DNA of 64,000 nucleotides, from contig JACKDF010000005.1 in the NCBI GenBank assembly GCA_020633655.1, positions 1 through 64,000 on the forward strand, given 5' to 3'. Under the pieces are notes generated by a model. That model worked only from the letters and a program-made list of their open reading frames with translations. It searched no databases and had not been told where the DNA came from. Position numbers and translations under genes: made by a program. Positions 8,669 through 17,651 of the stretch are shown here, one piece after another (the stretch's first letter is position 1; each line of letters opens with the position of its first letter). The DNA is from Deferribacteres bacterium. GTDB taxonomy: Bacteria; Zhuqueibacterota; Zhuqueibacteria; Zhuqueibacterales; Geothermadaptataceae.

Positions 8669-9991
8669 CTATTTTTTCCTTGGCCGGCCTATGGAAAAAT
8701 AATCAATTTTTAATTCTTCCATCCTTACGGGATCATACAAGTTCCTGCCATCAAAAATGGCGGGATAGTGCAGGAGTTCTTTAATGAGATGGAAATCCGG
8801 TTCACGGAACGCATTCCATTCCGTCATGATCAGCAAGGCATCTGCGTTTTCCAGTGCATCGTAGCGTTTATCAAATAACACAATGTCTTTTTCAGTACGG
8901 TCGCCGAAAATCCGTTTGGCTTCATGCATAGCTTCCGGATCATGCGCCTGGACTTTCGCACCTTCAGCTGTTAACGCATCGATCATGCTGATTGCCGGTG
9001 CTTCCCGCATGTCATCTGTGCGAGGTTTAAACGCCAATCCCCAAACCGCTATGGTTTTACCTGCTAAATCACCTTTGAAATAGTTTTTCAATCCATCAAA
9101 AAGAATGGTTTTTTGCTTGTAGTTTACATCTTCAACCGACTGGATGATTTTGGTTTCTACGCCATACTCCTTTGCCGTCCGAATTAATGCCTGCACATCC
9201 TTCGGAAAGCAGGAGCCACCGTATCCGGTTCCCGGATAAATGAAGTGATGGCCGATTCGTCTGTCGCTGGCGATGCCCTGACGAACGAATTCGATATTCG
9301 CACCAACTCTGTCACAAATATTGGCAATTTCGTTAATGAATGAAATTTTCGTAGCCAGCATGGAGTTCGCCGCATATTTGGTCAGCTCCGCACTCCGTTC
9401 ATCCATAACATGGATCGGATTTCCTGAACGCACGAAGGGTGCATACAGGCGTTTCATCATTTCGGCGGCTTTGGGATTTGATGTACCGATAACGACACGG
9501 TCCGGACGCATAAAGTCGTCAATAGCAGCACCTTCTTTTAGAAATTCCGGGTTTGACACAACGCTGAATTCAAGGTTTGTATGCTTTTTGATTTCAGCGG
9601 TGACTTTATCAGCTGTTCCAACGGGAACTGTGCTTTTATTGACGACGACTTTAAAACCATTCATGTTTTTCCCAATATCTTTTGCGACGGCAAGAACGTG
9701 TTTTAAATCGGCGGAGCCATCCTCGTCCGGCGGCGTCCCAACAGCGATAAAAATTATCTCCGAATTCTGTACGGCAGTTTTTATATCGGTCGTGAATGTC
9801 AGGCGCTCTTCCTTTACATTGCGAAGAACGAGGTCTTCCAGACCTGGCTCGTAGATTGGGATTTGTCCCTTGTGCAGTTTATCTATCTTTCCGGGATCGA
9901 TATCAACACAAACGACATCATTGCCCGAATCGGCGAAACATGTTCCTGCAACAAGTCCGACGTAGCCTGTTCCTACGACTGCAATTTTCAT
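8669..9991 (-). CDS. ugd: UDP-glucose 6-dehydrogenase
   Basis: Oxidises UDP-glucose twice with NAD+ to UDP-glucuronate, feeding polysaccharide and envelope sugar synthesis. The NAD fold begins 'MKIAVVGTGYVGLVAG'. The catalytic Cys sits in 'GTGYGGSCFPKDVQAL', and the C-terminal UDP-binding fold contains 'VWGLAFKPRTDDMREAPA'. Length 440 is standard for the Ugd/TuaD type. A GAGGAG ribosome site lies 6 bases before the ATG. GDP-mannose dehydrogenase is the main alternative in this family, but the motifs and length fit the UDP-glucose enzyme better. It is a single gene here, with no neighbouring glycosyltransferases. Confidence 0.92.
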   Translation of the reverse strand: MKIAVVGTGYVGLVAGTCFADSGNDVVCVDIDPGKIDKLHKGQIPIYEPGLEDLVLRNVKEERLTFTTDIKTAVQNSEIIFIAVGTPPDEDGSADLKHVLAVAKDIGKNMNGFKVVVNKSTVPVGTADKVTAEIKKHTNLEFSVVSNPEFLKEGAAIDDFMRPDRVVIGTSNPKAAEMMKRLYAPFVRSGNPIHVMDERSAELTKYAANSMLATKISFINEIANICDRVGANIEFVRQGIASDRRIGHHFIYPGTGYGGSCFPKDVQALIRTAKEYGVETKIIQSVEDVNYKQKTILFDGLKNYFKGDLAGKTIAVWGLAFKPRTDDMREAPAISMIDALTAEGAKVQAHDPEAMHEAKRIFGDRTEKDIVLFDKRYDALENADALLIMTEWNAFREPDFHLIKELLHYPAIFDGRNLYDPVRMEELKIDYFSIGRPRKK

Positions 9992-10612
9992 GTGTAACTC
10001 CTCTAAATAAGGTCAATCCTGTTCCTTATCGACTAATTTTTTATTAGTTCGAACAGTAAATATTTATTTTTTAAAGAAAATTTTCCGTTTGTACCGTCAA
10101 AAAAAACGGCCAGAAGGTAAAAAATACGGCTTATTTAGTCAAGCAATAGTGCCGATTAACTTGTGACAAATCCTTCTTATTAAACTGGTAATGAATAGTT
10201 TACAGACCGTATTGTCTATAAGCGGAATTGCGCGCAATAATCGTCGAATTGCGAGCTCGATTTTATCCGCTTGTTTGTGGGATACGGTAAAAATTCCAGT
10301 TTCAAACAGATAAGGATTTTAGTTGTTATCGCTACCTGAATCTATTCTTGAACACGATTTAACATGCATTGGAATAATTTTTGTCAGGGTGGTGCCTGAC
10401 TATTTTACAACTATCGGCTAAATTAACGATTTATAGAATGATTGAGTTTGAAAAATTATAACATTTAATTGCAAATTGGTGGATTGCATTGTACTTAAAC
10501 AGGATAGCGTTCTGAATTGGAACAGAAACAGGTTGCATCTGCTTTAAGCCTTTTTTCTGTGAAAGAATCGCGCAAACGAGGACATATTTTTAATTAAACC
10601 AACAGGAATGAC
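9992..10612. other. Long intergenic region between divergent ugd and PHP gene
   Basis: 621 bases, AT-rich, with no credible ORF. A short inverted repeat GTCAGG/CCTGAC (10383-10400) is the only structure noticed and is too weak to name. The PHP gene's AGGA ribosome site lies at the right end. Confidence 0.6.
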
Positions 10613-11530
10613 ATGGACAGTAATCAAACGAGAAATGCTGAACAGATTGAAACCAAAGCTCATGAAGTGAAAGTAGAAAATAGAATAAATATTCGCAGGA
10701 ACGACGACTATCTGGAAGATTTTGAACAGGTTGCAAAACGAAAAAAATGGAATCCATCAAAATATGAAAAAGAATTTCTGCCAAATATGAAACTGGCCGG
10801 GTTCGGCGGCAAGGAGGATATCATCCTGCAAAATACTGCCGACCTGCATGTGCACACAACCTGGTCGGATGGTGATGATCTCGAAAAAGTTTTATTGTCT
10901 GCGGTTGATAAAGGCCTCGATGCGATTGCGATCACAGATCATGACGAGATAGGTGGAGCGTTGTTAGCAAGGCGAATTGTGCATGAACGCCGTCTGCCAC
11001 TCGCCATTATTCCCGGCATTGAAATCTCGAGCAAACATGGGCATATCGGAGGATTGTTTTTAACGCAAAAAATTCCCGCTGGAATGAGTGCGCAAGAAAC
11101 CGTAAAAGCCATTCATGAATTAGGCGGGGTTGCCGTTGCACATCATCCATTTACGCCACGATTTTTGGAGTTCATTTTTCAGGAACGCTGGGGTGTACGT
11201 GAACTCATTCATAGCGTTCCCTTTGATGCGATGGAATGTTATAATTCTGTTCCGGGATCGGGCATTCGCTACAATTTAAAAGCAATCAAGGCCAGCCGGA
11301 CGATTCGAAAAAGAATTGCCATTACCGGCGGTAGTGATGCCCACCAGGCGCGGTTTGTGGGCATGGGCATGACTTATTTCCCCGGAAATGAAGGGGTTCT
11401 CAGCTTGTACAACGGTATTTTGAACGGTCTAACCCAAGGCGCTGCTGCGTATTGGACGGCGACTGACAAATATTTCTATTATCAGAATTTATTTAAAGAA
11501 ATTATGCTGAAAATTCTTGGGCTGAAATAA
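10613..11530 (+). CDS. PHP-domain metal-dependent phosphoesterase
   Basis: After a charged N-terminal extension of about 70 residues, the PHP domain starts with 'ADLHVHTTWSDGDD' (first metal His pair). It continues 'AIAITDHDEIGGA' (DHD), 'IPGIEISS', 'GVAVAHHPFTP' and the late 'ITGGSDAHQARFVG' (SDAH), which are the usual metal ligands of YciV/TrpH-type hydrolases. Those enzymes cleave phosphoester bonds of nucleotides or oligonucleotides. The substrate cannot be read here. The N-terminal extension is unusual for the 280-residue family and looks basic, possibly for nucleic-acid or partner contact (inference). AGGA precedes the ATG by 5 bases. Monocistronic. Confidence 0.9.
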   Translation: MDSNQTRNAEQIETKAHEVKVENRINIRRNDDYLEDFEQVAKRKKWNPSKYEKEFLPNMKLAGFGGKEDIILQNTADLHVHTTWSDGDDLEKVLLSAVDKGLDAIAITDHDEIGGALLARRIVHERRLPLAIIPGIEISSKHGHIGGLFLTQKIPAGMSAQETVKAIHELGGVAVAHHPFTPRFLEFIFQERWGVRELIHSVPFDAMECYNSVPGSGIRYNLKAIKASRTIRKRIAITGGSDAHQARFVGMGMTYFPGNEGVLSLYNGILNGLTQGAAAYWTATDKYFYYQNLFKEIMLKILGLK

Positions 11531-11680
11531 TTAAAAAATTAAAAGTGATTATTAACCAGTGCTTCCAAACAGGATGGTTGAATATTATGGGATCCTGAAG
11601 CTTTTTTAAAATCAAGTTATTGGATTATTGGGAAAGCCATTCTTATGTGAATGATTTATTCTAGGTTCAATTTGATTCAT

Positions 11681-12721
11681 TTATTTGAATACTTCCAAAA
11701 TGAAATTTAACACCTTTGATTTTATAATGAAATCTATGAAAGGAGGGAGCATTGTCAGTAAGGTAACTATAATTGCCGTTTCTACTGATTTTGCTCCTAC
11801 GGGAGGAAATACTCGTATTTTATTTATTTCATTGTAAAGTTGATTGAGTGTATTGAAGTTTGTAAGATCAGCCTCATTTTTCCCTTTTGCAATCCTATTC
11901 GTAATAGCATTGTATTCATTTTCAATTCGCAATGAAATTTCTTCCAAAGCGTCATTCTTTAGCATCGAAACTTTCCGTGATATTGGATAAATAGGTACTA
12001 CATATGCCAATATTAAGACTATGATTGTCCAAACAGAAAAAACAATCAATGAGAAATCATCGTTTTCGGCTTTAAATTTCGAAAAAAGGATACTTAACAA
12101 AGCCATGAAACAAATGAAGGCAACTTGTCTTATAATCGCTCGATTCGTTTTTAGCAGGTATTTTGAAATTGGGCATGATCTGTCCCATAATTTTATGTTT
12201 ATAAACTGTCCGAGCCATCGAGTTTTTTTGAAATATTTTACCATTATATAAAGTGCCATACCCGTCAAGAAATTTGTACAGAACAGGAATGTTGCCAGAA
12301 GTAATTCCACTGCAAAACTATTGTATAATGGTTTTAAAATAAAAAGTTTTGAGAAAAAAAAGATTGAGCCAAATACGATTCCAGAAAATAAACTCTCGTT
12401 GAATTGATAGATATCATCCAATGCATGTACTAATTTAAAATCTGGAATTTGTTTGCTAATACTGGCTGTGAGTTCTTCACTGCTTTTTGTCATATGGATA
12501 AAATGGGATAAAATAATTCGATAAAGAGCAAAGGCATTTGCCATCAGAATACCAGTAAAAATTTTATCATCGATTGTATGATATAGTTTCCATTGTAAAA
12601 TACTGTAGAATGCTCCCGTTAAAATTGTAAACCAAACACCAAGTCGACCGGCAATTTTATATTTTGTATAAAGATGACTTTTTTTAATGGTATCTATTGC
12701 GTCATTATTCTGATTTTGCAT
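11681..12721 (-). CDS. Multi-pass membrane protein of unknown function
   Basis: 346 residues with about six hydrophobic helices (near 28-48, 52-72, 108-128, 135-160, 200-218 and 225-245, plus one near 315-335) and a charged helical segment between about 250 and 310. No family is recognised and no catalytic motif is visible. A GAGGAG ribosome site lies 8 bases before the ATG, inside the 3' end of the upstream hydrolase gene, with which it overlaps by 17 bases, so they are co-transcribed. The pair is noticeably more AT-rich than neighbours, hinting at transfer. Confidence 0.7.
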   Translation of the reverse strand: MQNQNNDAIDTIKKSHLYTKYKIAGRLGVWFTILTGAFYSILQWKLYHTIDDKIFTGILMANAFALYRIILSHFIHMTKSSEELTASISKQIPDFKLVHALDDIYQFNESLFSGIVFGSIFFFSKLFILKPLYNSFAVELLLATFLFCTNFLTGMALYIMVKYFKKTRWLGQFINIKLWDRSCPISKYLLKTNRAIIRQVAFICFMALLSILFSKFKAENDDFSLIVFSVWTIIVLILAYVVPIYPISRKVSMLKNDALEEISLRIENEYNAITNRIAKGKNEADLTNFNTLNQLYNEINKIRVFPPVGAKSVETAIIVTLLTMLPPFIDFIIKSKVLNFILEVFK

Positions 12722-13544
12722 TTTTTTTCTCCTCTGATTTTTGCTTTCGTATCCAATTCAAAATAAAATCCGCTGTTTCCTCCCAGCCATCTTCTAAAGT
12801 GATTAAATGTCCAAAGTTTTCAAATTGTTTATAGGTAGAATTCAATTTGCGGGCAACTTTTTTTGCCATTCCCGGGTGAATAGTCTGATCTTTTCCACCT
12901 GAGACAACAACAGTTGGACAGTCTATTTTTGAAGGAAGAATAGGTATGCCAAATAAGCCAATTTGCTTTGCGAATTTTCCAGACTCAGGACTAAATTTTA
13001 CGAGTAATTTCTGTTGTTCGCTTCTCTCAAATTGGTGCAAACCGAGCAAAATCATGTCCTTTTTGGAAGGCATAAAAGATAGTGACATGAAGGCATTAAA
13101 GAAATTTTTTATTACCGTTAGCAAAAGCCGGGGCGAATAGGGGCCCAATATACCTTTCGGCGGCGCTGGAGATAATAAAATCAATGCCTGGATTTTTATA
13201 AATTCTGCAACTTTGCATGCGAGTAATGCTCCAGAACTATGGCCGATGAGTATGGGATTTGAGACGTTATTTAATAGAATTTCTACTTCGGAAAGATAAT
13301 CTTTAAAAGAAATCTTACCAATTGTTGACGGAGCGCTTCGTTTTTTAAATCCACTTAAATTTATTGAATATATATTGTAGCCGGCATTGAAAAAATATTC
13401 CATATAATTTTGCCAAATCCATTGCCCCCCCCACATTCCATGAATAAATACTACGGATGGATGGTTCGGTAGTAGTGAAATTAATTTGGTTGAAACATCT
13501 AAATTTAAATTATTTCTAAAAAAGACCTGATCATGGACTTCCAT
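12705..13544 (-). CDS. Alpha/beta hydrolase
   Basis: A single hydrolase-fold domain. The oxyanion region is 'VVFIHGMWGGQW', the nucleophile Ser is in the elbow 'ILIGHSSGAL', the acid is in 'VVVSGGKDQTIHPG', and the catalytic His is in 'FENFGHLITLEDGW'. Family members are esterases, lipases or C-C hydrolases, and the substrate is not predictable. The lid region (about 150-200) is Leu/Phe-rich, which would suit a lipid-like substrate (inference). First gene of a two-gene unit with the membrane protein at 11681. AT-rich codon use with many AAA, AAT and ATT codons compared with flanking genes. Confidence 0.85.
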   Translation of the reverse strand: MEVHDQVFFRNNLNLDVSTKLISLLPNHPSVVFIHGMWGGQWIWQNYMEYFFNAGYNIYSINLSGFKKRSAPSTIGKISFKDYLSEVEILLNNVSNPILIGHSSGALLACKVAEFIKIQALILLSPAPPKGILGPYSPRLLLTVIKNFFNAFMSLSFMPSKKDMILLGLHQFERSEQQKLLVKFSPESGKFAKQIGLFGIPILPSKIDCPTVVVSGGKDQTIHPGMAKKVARKLNSTYKQFENFGHLITLEDGWEETADFILNWIRKQKSEEKKNAKSE

Positions 13545-13988
13545 TTTGTGGTTTTCTTGATATTAGTGAATCGCTTAAAAAGTTTTTTGGATGTATTTCG
13601 TTGTATTCCAAATATTGATGGAGAGATATTCAATTTCAATTGGTGAACTGAAAAACTGTTTATTACATTTGCATGAGGTAAATTTAAAATAACGTAAACC
13701 CCGCAATTGGTTATATCTAATGGGGTTGGGATTATTACCCATCTTAAAGTATCTTTTAAAATTATGCAAGGAATTTTGCAATGCTGTAAAAATGAATTCG
13801 TAATTTTTGTAATGACATTGACCTTCTTTGTACAAATCGTGCCTGTTTTCAACTGACAGAGTGCAAATATTAATTTTGTATGAAGAAGCTTTGATCTGTT
13901 GCGCGCGCACAAAAAACTAATTATATTGTTTGCATTATTTACAAGTCGAAAATTCGTTCAGGTCTCAAATGGACAACCGAGGACAGCA
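13545..13988. other. AT-rich intergenic stretch
   Basis: Short open frames exist on the minus strand, but they overlap one another in different frames, have no ribosome site and no protein-like composition. I see no gene here. Confidence 0.6.
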
Positions 13989-14432
13989 ATGCAAATTACT
14001 ATCTACGAAGTGATCGATGGCGATTTCCTGATAAGCAGCAACAAAGAAAAATTAAATGTCGATGTCATTCATGATTTCTTGCGAACGAGTTATTGGAGTG
14101 AGGGTATTGGGCGGGAAACAGTGGAAAAATCGATTAATGGTGCAGTATGTTACGGCTTGTATCACTTCAAGGAACAGATTGGTTTTGCGCGAGTCATAAC
14201 GGATGGTGTGAACCTTGGCTATATTGCTGACGTTTTTGTGCTTGAAAGCTATCAGGGGAGGGGATTGGGGCAATTTCTTATGCGAACAATTTTAAAAGAT
14301 CCCTCATTACAAGGTATTCGAAAGTGGATGCTGGCAACGCATACAGCCACAACTTTTTATGAAAAATTTGGTTTTGTTGTGCTGCCCAATCCACGAGATT
14401 ACATGGAATACAAACCGCAGAATACTATTTGA
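13989..14432 (+). CDS. GNAT-family N-acetyltransferase
   Basis: The start is ATG 13989, set by GAGGA (13979-13983) 5 bases upstream; a longer frame from 13899 has no support. At 147 residues it is one GNAT domain. 'FARVITDGVNLGYIADVFVLESYQGRGLGQFLM' spans beta-strand 4 and the acetyl-CoA pyrophosphate loop (Q/RxxGxG/A as 'QGRGLG'). A late 'TATTFYEKFGFVVL' strand-helix closes the fold. It transfers acetyl from acetyl-CoA to an amine; the substrate is unknown. It converges on the YjbQ gene 44 bases away. Confidence 0.9.
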   Translation: MQITIYEVIDGDFLISSNKEKLNVDVIHDFLRTSYWSEGIGRETVEKSINGAVCYGLYHFKEQIGFARVITDGVNLGYIADVFVLESYQGRGLGQFLMRTILKDPSLQGIRKWMLATHTATTFYEKFGFVVLPNPRDYMEYKPQNTI

Positions 14433-14476
14433 TTCTTTAAAATAATCCGCTGATTTCTTCAATCCACAATTCCTGA

Positions 14477-14905
14477 CTAATCCGCCTCCCCATGCAAAGT
14501 AACAACGATCCTGCGTCTGCCACCATGATTCCGGTGCTCACCAAGATAGACCCCCTGCCATGTTCCTGTATAAAAGTGACCGTTTTTTATTGGTAAAAGT
14601 ACGCTGCTGCCAAGTATGGAGGCTTTGATATGCGCAGGCATGTCATCAGCGCCTTCAAATGTGTGCCGATAATAAGCGGCTCTTTCGGGGACAAATTTGT
14701 TAAAGTGTGCTTCCATATCAGATCGCACATCAGGATCAGCATTTTCATTAAGCGTCAATGATGCGGAGGTATGCAGGATGAAAATATGCGCATTTCCAAT
14801 GTGGAAGTTTTTTAATTCCGGGAGATGCTCTTCAATTTCCCGCGTAATGAGATGAAATCCGCGGGGACGTGCCTGCAAAGTAATTTCCTTCTGAAACCAT
14901 GCCAT
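14477..14905 (-). CDS. YjbQ/UPF0047 family protein
   Basis: The start at ATG 14905 is preferred because AAGGA lies 5 bases upstream; a TTG five codons earlier overlaps the previous stop. The 142-residue protein has the family's conserved 'ILHTSASLTLNENADPDVR' and C-terminal 'GTWQGVYLGEHRNHGGRR' with metal-binding His and Glu. Members are small trimeric proteins; the E. coli member has weak thiamine-phosphate synthase activity and the true role is unsettled. Third gene in the minus-strand run M48 - M14 - YjbQ, probably co-transcribed. Confidence 0.9.
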   Translation of the reverse strand: MAWFQKEITLQARPRGFHLITREIEEHLPELKNFHIGNAHIFILHTSASLTLNENADPDVRSDMEAHFNKFVPERAAYYRHTFEGADDMPAHIKASILGSSVLLPIKNGHFYTGTWQGVYLGEHRNHGGRRRIVVTLHGEAD

Positions 14906-14916
14906 CTTTTTCCTTT

Positions 14917-15972
14917 TCAATTTAATAATTCCAAAGCATATGCTATGGTGTTTAGCTGTATATAAACAGCCGTCTGCAACGGGAGTGGACGAATATCAAA
15001 TTCAACTAGTTCTTTTTCTATTGATACGCCCTTCGAAAGCTTGCGGATAATCTCCGGTTTGCGTTCAAGAAATTTTAAATAAGCAACGGGATAACCGGAA
15101 CGGTGTTCTGGCAAACGGACATGGAGCATAAAAAGCGGTAATTCGGTTACAAGGCATAAAGGATCGCCTCCGAGAGTGCACACATACTCCATCGAGTTCA
15201 ATTTGAATTTTGCGGCGGTTTCGGAATCCCCTTTTTTCTCGAAAAAATGCTGCATTGCTTTGCTCTCCGAGGTTGTGGTAAAACCCGGCCCGATGTAGGT
15301 AAATCCTTTTTCTCCCATGCGGTTGTGATCATGTAACGGAAGGTTTTGTTGTTTGGCAAGAGAAGCGAATTCCTGTTGTAATTGTTGTGTCCGGTTCAGC
15401 CAGGAGCGTTCAATTAACAGCATGAGGCCTTCGGAGAATCCCATTCCATGCAAACTGCAGTGCAGCGAAAAAGTGGAGTGGGATTTTAAAAATTTTGCCA
15501 CAGTTTTGTTCTCAATCCGCAATTCCGGATAGCCAAATTCCACATCGCGACCAGGTATTTCGCGAAAGGCTGAGGTGAAGTAGGCGTTTACATCCGGCCA
15601 TTTTTCAATCCAGTTCTTGTTGCGATATTCACCATCGGGATTGATGTGTGGAATGAGATAAAACGAAAATTTATGCAAAAAATCCGGGTGTATTTTATGA
15701 TTTTCAACAAGCAGACGAACCAATTGCAAAATCGTCTCCGTACCTACGGGTTCATCAGAATGCGATCCCGACAGAATACTGATTCGGCAGGGGCCATCAC
15801 CGAGGATGAGGGCATCGATTGGACGCCCTTCTTCACTAAAACCGATGTTTTGCCATTGGGTGATCTGCGGATTTTCTTCTGCATAGTTCTTGAGCAACCT
15901 GTGGCGTTGCCCGGCAGGCGTGAATTGTCGCAGGTCAGGCAAAGATGCAGGATTATCCACAAAGTAAACCAT
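14917..15972 (-). CDS. M14-family zinc carboxypeptidase-like protein
   Basis: Metallopeptidase fold with zinc ligands 'SGSHSDEPVG' (HxxE) and a later His in 'FSLHCSLHGMGF'. The 'HINPDGEYRNKNW' segment corresponds to the family's Asn/Arg substrate-carboxylate site. A catalytic Glu probably lies in the C-terminal third ('CLVTELPLFMLH'). No signal peptide is seen, so the cytoplasm is likely. Members remove C-terminal residues or deacylate amino acids and cell-wall peptides; the substrate is not readable. It begins 7 bases after the M48 gene's stop, so it is part of the same operon. Confidence 0.85.
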   Translation of the reverse strand: MVYFVDNPASLPDLRQFTPAGQRHRLLKNYAEENPQITQWQNIGFSEEGRPIDALILGDGPCRISILSGSHSDEPVGTETILQLVRLLVENHKIHPDFLHKFSFYLIPHINPDGEYRNKNWIEKWPDVNAYFTSAFREIPGRDVEFGYPELRIENKTVAKFLKSHSTFSLHCSLHGMGFSEGLMLLIERSWLNRTQQLQQEFASLAKQQNLPLHDHNRMGEKGFTYIGPGFTTTSESKAMQHFFEKKGDSETAAKFKLNSMEYVCTLGGDPLCLVTELPLFMLHVRLPEHRSGYPVAYLKFLERKPEIIRKLSKGVSIEKELVEFDIRPLPLQTAVYIQLNTIAYALELLN

Positions 15973-15979
15973 GAAGCAC

Positions 15980-17443
15980 TTATTCCTGGATTATTTTTAT
16001 CAAATCACCTTTTTGATAATTTGTTGTTTCCTCAACACCATTCAGGATCGCTAACTCAGGGATCATTTCATCCTTCATGCCAAATTGCTGCATAATCGAC
16101 TTGAAGTTTCCGGGATTAGAAACAGTTCGAATGCGCACACGCAGCGGTTTTTTGTTAAGCGCATTTTTATCGGTTAACTGCCGGAACCCGTTTAGTGTGT
16201 TTAAAATTTCGTTTTTGTTTTGCTCATAATCAGCGGATGCTGTCAAACCCTGGAACGAAAACAGGCTTTTATCTTTTTCAATGAAGTAGGTGATTACTCG
16301 AATAGACTGTGTTTCATTTTCCAGTTTTGCATCCAGAAAGAGTGCCGGGAATCCATTCAGTTTTGTGTTTTGCCGTTTCAGTACAGTTAACTGATTATCC
16401 TGTACTAATTTATTGGCTGCACTATCGGGGCTGTTGGTTGAAGCAAGGGCAAACTGAATATAGGCTTTTTCGTCCGTAGATACCATTTGAACAACTGTCG
16501 GTAAATTGGCCAGTTTCCAATTTGCCGGAACCGGAAATTGAAAACGCATTGTGGGGTGATAAAAGATATTGTTTTCCACAAAGCCCTGGCGTGGATCATT
16601 TCCATAAACAATACCGTCGATGCGTTTGAGATAATCTCTTGGAGAAATATTTAACGGTTTATAATCGATTTTTTTCTGCCAATCACCTGCTAATCGACTG
16701 ACCGTTTTCTCGCGGTCAGCGGGATTTGGGTGCGTGGAGAGAAAATCCGGCAAACCGCCACCCGATGCCTCGCTCAAACGTCCAATTGTTTGGAAAAATT
16801 TGGCCATGCTATTTGCATCATAACCGAGTTTTGTACTGTATTCAACGCCAAGTCGATCTGACTCCGATTCCTGGTTTCGACCAAATTTTAGGAACAGTAA
16901 ACCTACCCCCATCTGTGCCAGATCACTAAACTTTGCGAGTTCTGGTGAAACAGCCGACATGCCGAGGAGACCGATGCCCGCTAACTGTGCTTTTGACATT
17001 TGCTCCGCACCATGACGCGCAACGACATGCCCAATCTCGTGTCCCATGACACCAGCAAGCTCAGCTTCCGAGTTGAAGTGGGCGAGAATCCCGCGTGTAA
17101 AATAAACCCAGCCTCCGGGTAGCGCAAAAGCATTAACGATGGGGCTATCAACAACACGGAACGTATATTTCAGATTTGGTCTTTGAGAAACGACAGCTAT
17201 TTTCTGGCCAATTCCGTCGACGTATTCTGTTAATTTTGGATCATCATACAGGCCGTATTGACTGATGATGGAGGGATCTGCTTCCCGGCCAATCTGAATC
17301 TCTTGCTGTTCGGAAACCAGATTGAAAGTGTGTTTCCCTGTGACGTAGTCAACCGCACATGCTGAAATGAGGAATAACAAGAATAGTAAACCTACGAATA
17401 TTACGGATTTTTTTTTCCGGTTTTTGTTATGAATCGTACGCAT
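15980..17443 (-). CDS. M48-family metalloprotease, lipoprotein, with C-terminal LysM-like tail
   Basis: Signal peptide with lipobox ('FLISAC'), so it is probably anchored in the outer or inner membrane facing the periplasm. The zinc motif HExxH is in 'GVMGHEIGHVVARHGAEQ', with the third ligand Glu in 'ESESDRLGVEY'. 'STHPNPADREKT' is the usual closing signature of the BepA/LoiP group, which degrades misassembled outer-membrane proteins. After the protease (about 50-260) comes a domain of about 150 residues, then a short 'VSNPGNFKSIM...ILNGVEE...KGDLIKII' segment with a LysM-like pattern. Likely role: envelope protein quality control. Head of the M48-M14-YjbQ operon. Confidence 0.9.
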   Translation of the reverse strand: MRTIHNKNRKKKSVIFVGLLFLLFLISACAVDYVTGKHTFNLVSEQQEIQIGREADPSIISQYGLYDDPKLTEYVDGIGQKIAVVSQRPNLKYTFRVVDSPIVNAFALPGGWVYFTRGILAHFNSEAELAGVMGHEIGHVVARHGAEQMSKAQLAGIGLLGMSAVSPELAKFSDLAQMGVGLLFLKFGRNQESESDRLGVEYSTKLGYDANSMAKFFQTIGRLSEASGGGLPDFLSTHPNPADREKTVSRLAGDWQKKIDYKPLNISPRDYLKRIDGIVYGNDPRQGFVENNIFYHPTMRFQFPVPANWKLANLPTVVQMVSTDEKAYIQFALASTNSPDSAANKLVQDNQLTVLKRQNTKLNGFPALFLDAKLENETQSIRVITYFIEKDKSLFSFQGLTASADYEQNKNEILNTLNGFRQLTDKNALNKKPLRVRIRTVSNPGNFKSIMQQFGMKDEMIPELAILNGVEETTNYQKGDLIKIIQE

Positions 17444-17611
17444 TGTTCACTCCTATAGAATTGCCTGAATTGACGATTAAGTTTCGAATTAATAAAATGT
17501 AAATACAGAATTAGTGCAAGGGAAATGTCATTGCAATCTTGTGTATTATGTGGTTTTGTAATGGAACCCCAAAAAGTTTTATACTTAGATGGGAATGGCA
17601 GGCTTGCTTTT

Positions 17612-17645
17612 GGCTGTACTCCTTCCTTCGCGAAGTAATACAGCC
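17612..17645. terminator. Hairpin downstream of rho, possible terminator
   Basis: GGCTGTA/TACAGCC (17612-17618 and 17639-17645) encloses an inner CTTCGCGAAG palindrome. It sits 7 bases beyond the rho stop on the minus strand. The T-tract is weak on either strand, so it may be a stabilising 3' hairpin rather than an intrinsic terminator. Confidence 0.5.
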
Positions 17646-17651
17646 TTTGCT

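Noticed and set aside
10383..10400. GTCAGG/CCTGAC inverted repeat upstream of the PHP gene
   Set aside because: Only six base pairs, no T-run and no conservation evidence; too likely by chance.
13505..13912. Two overlapping minus-strand frames in different phases
   Set aside because: AT-rich, no ribosome site, no protein-like pattern, mutual overlap.
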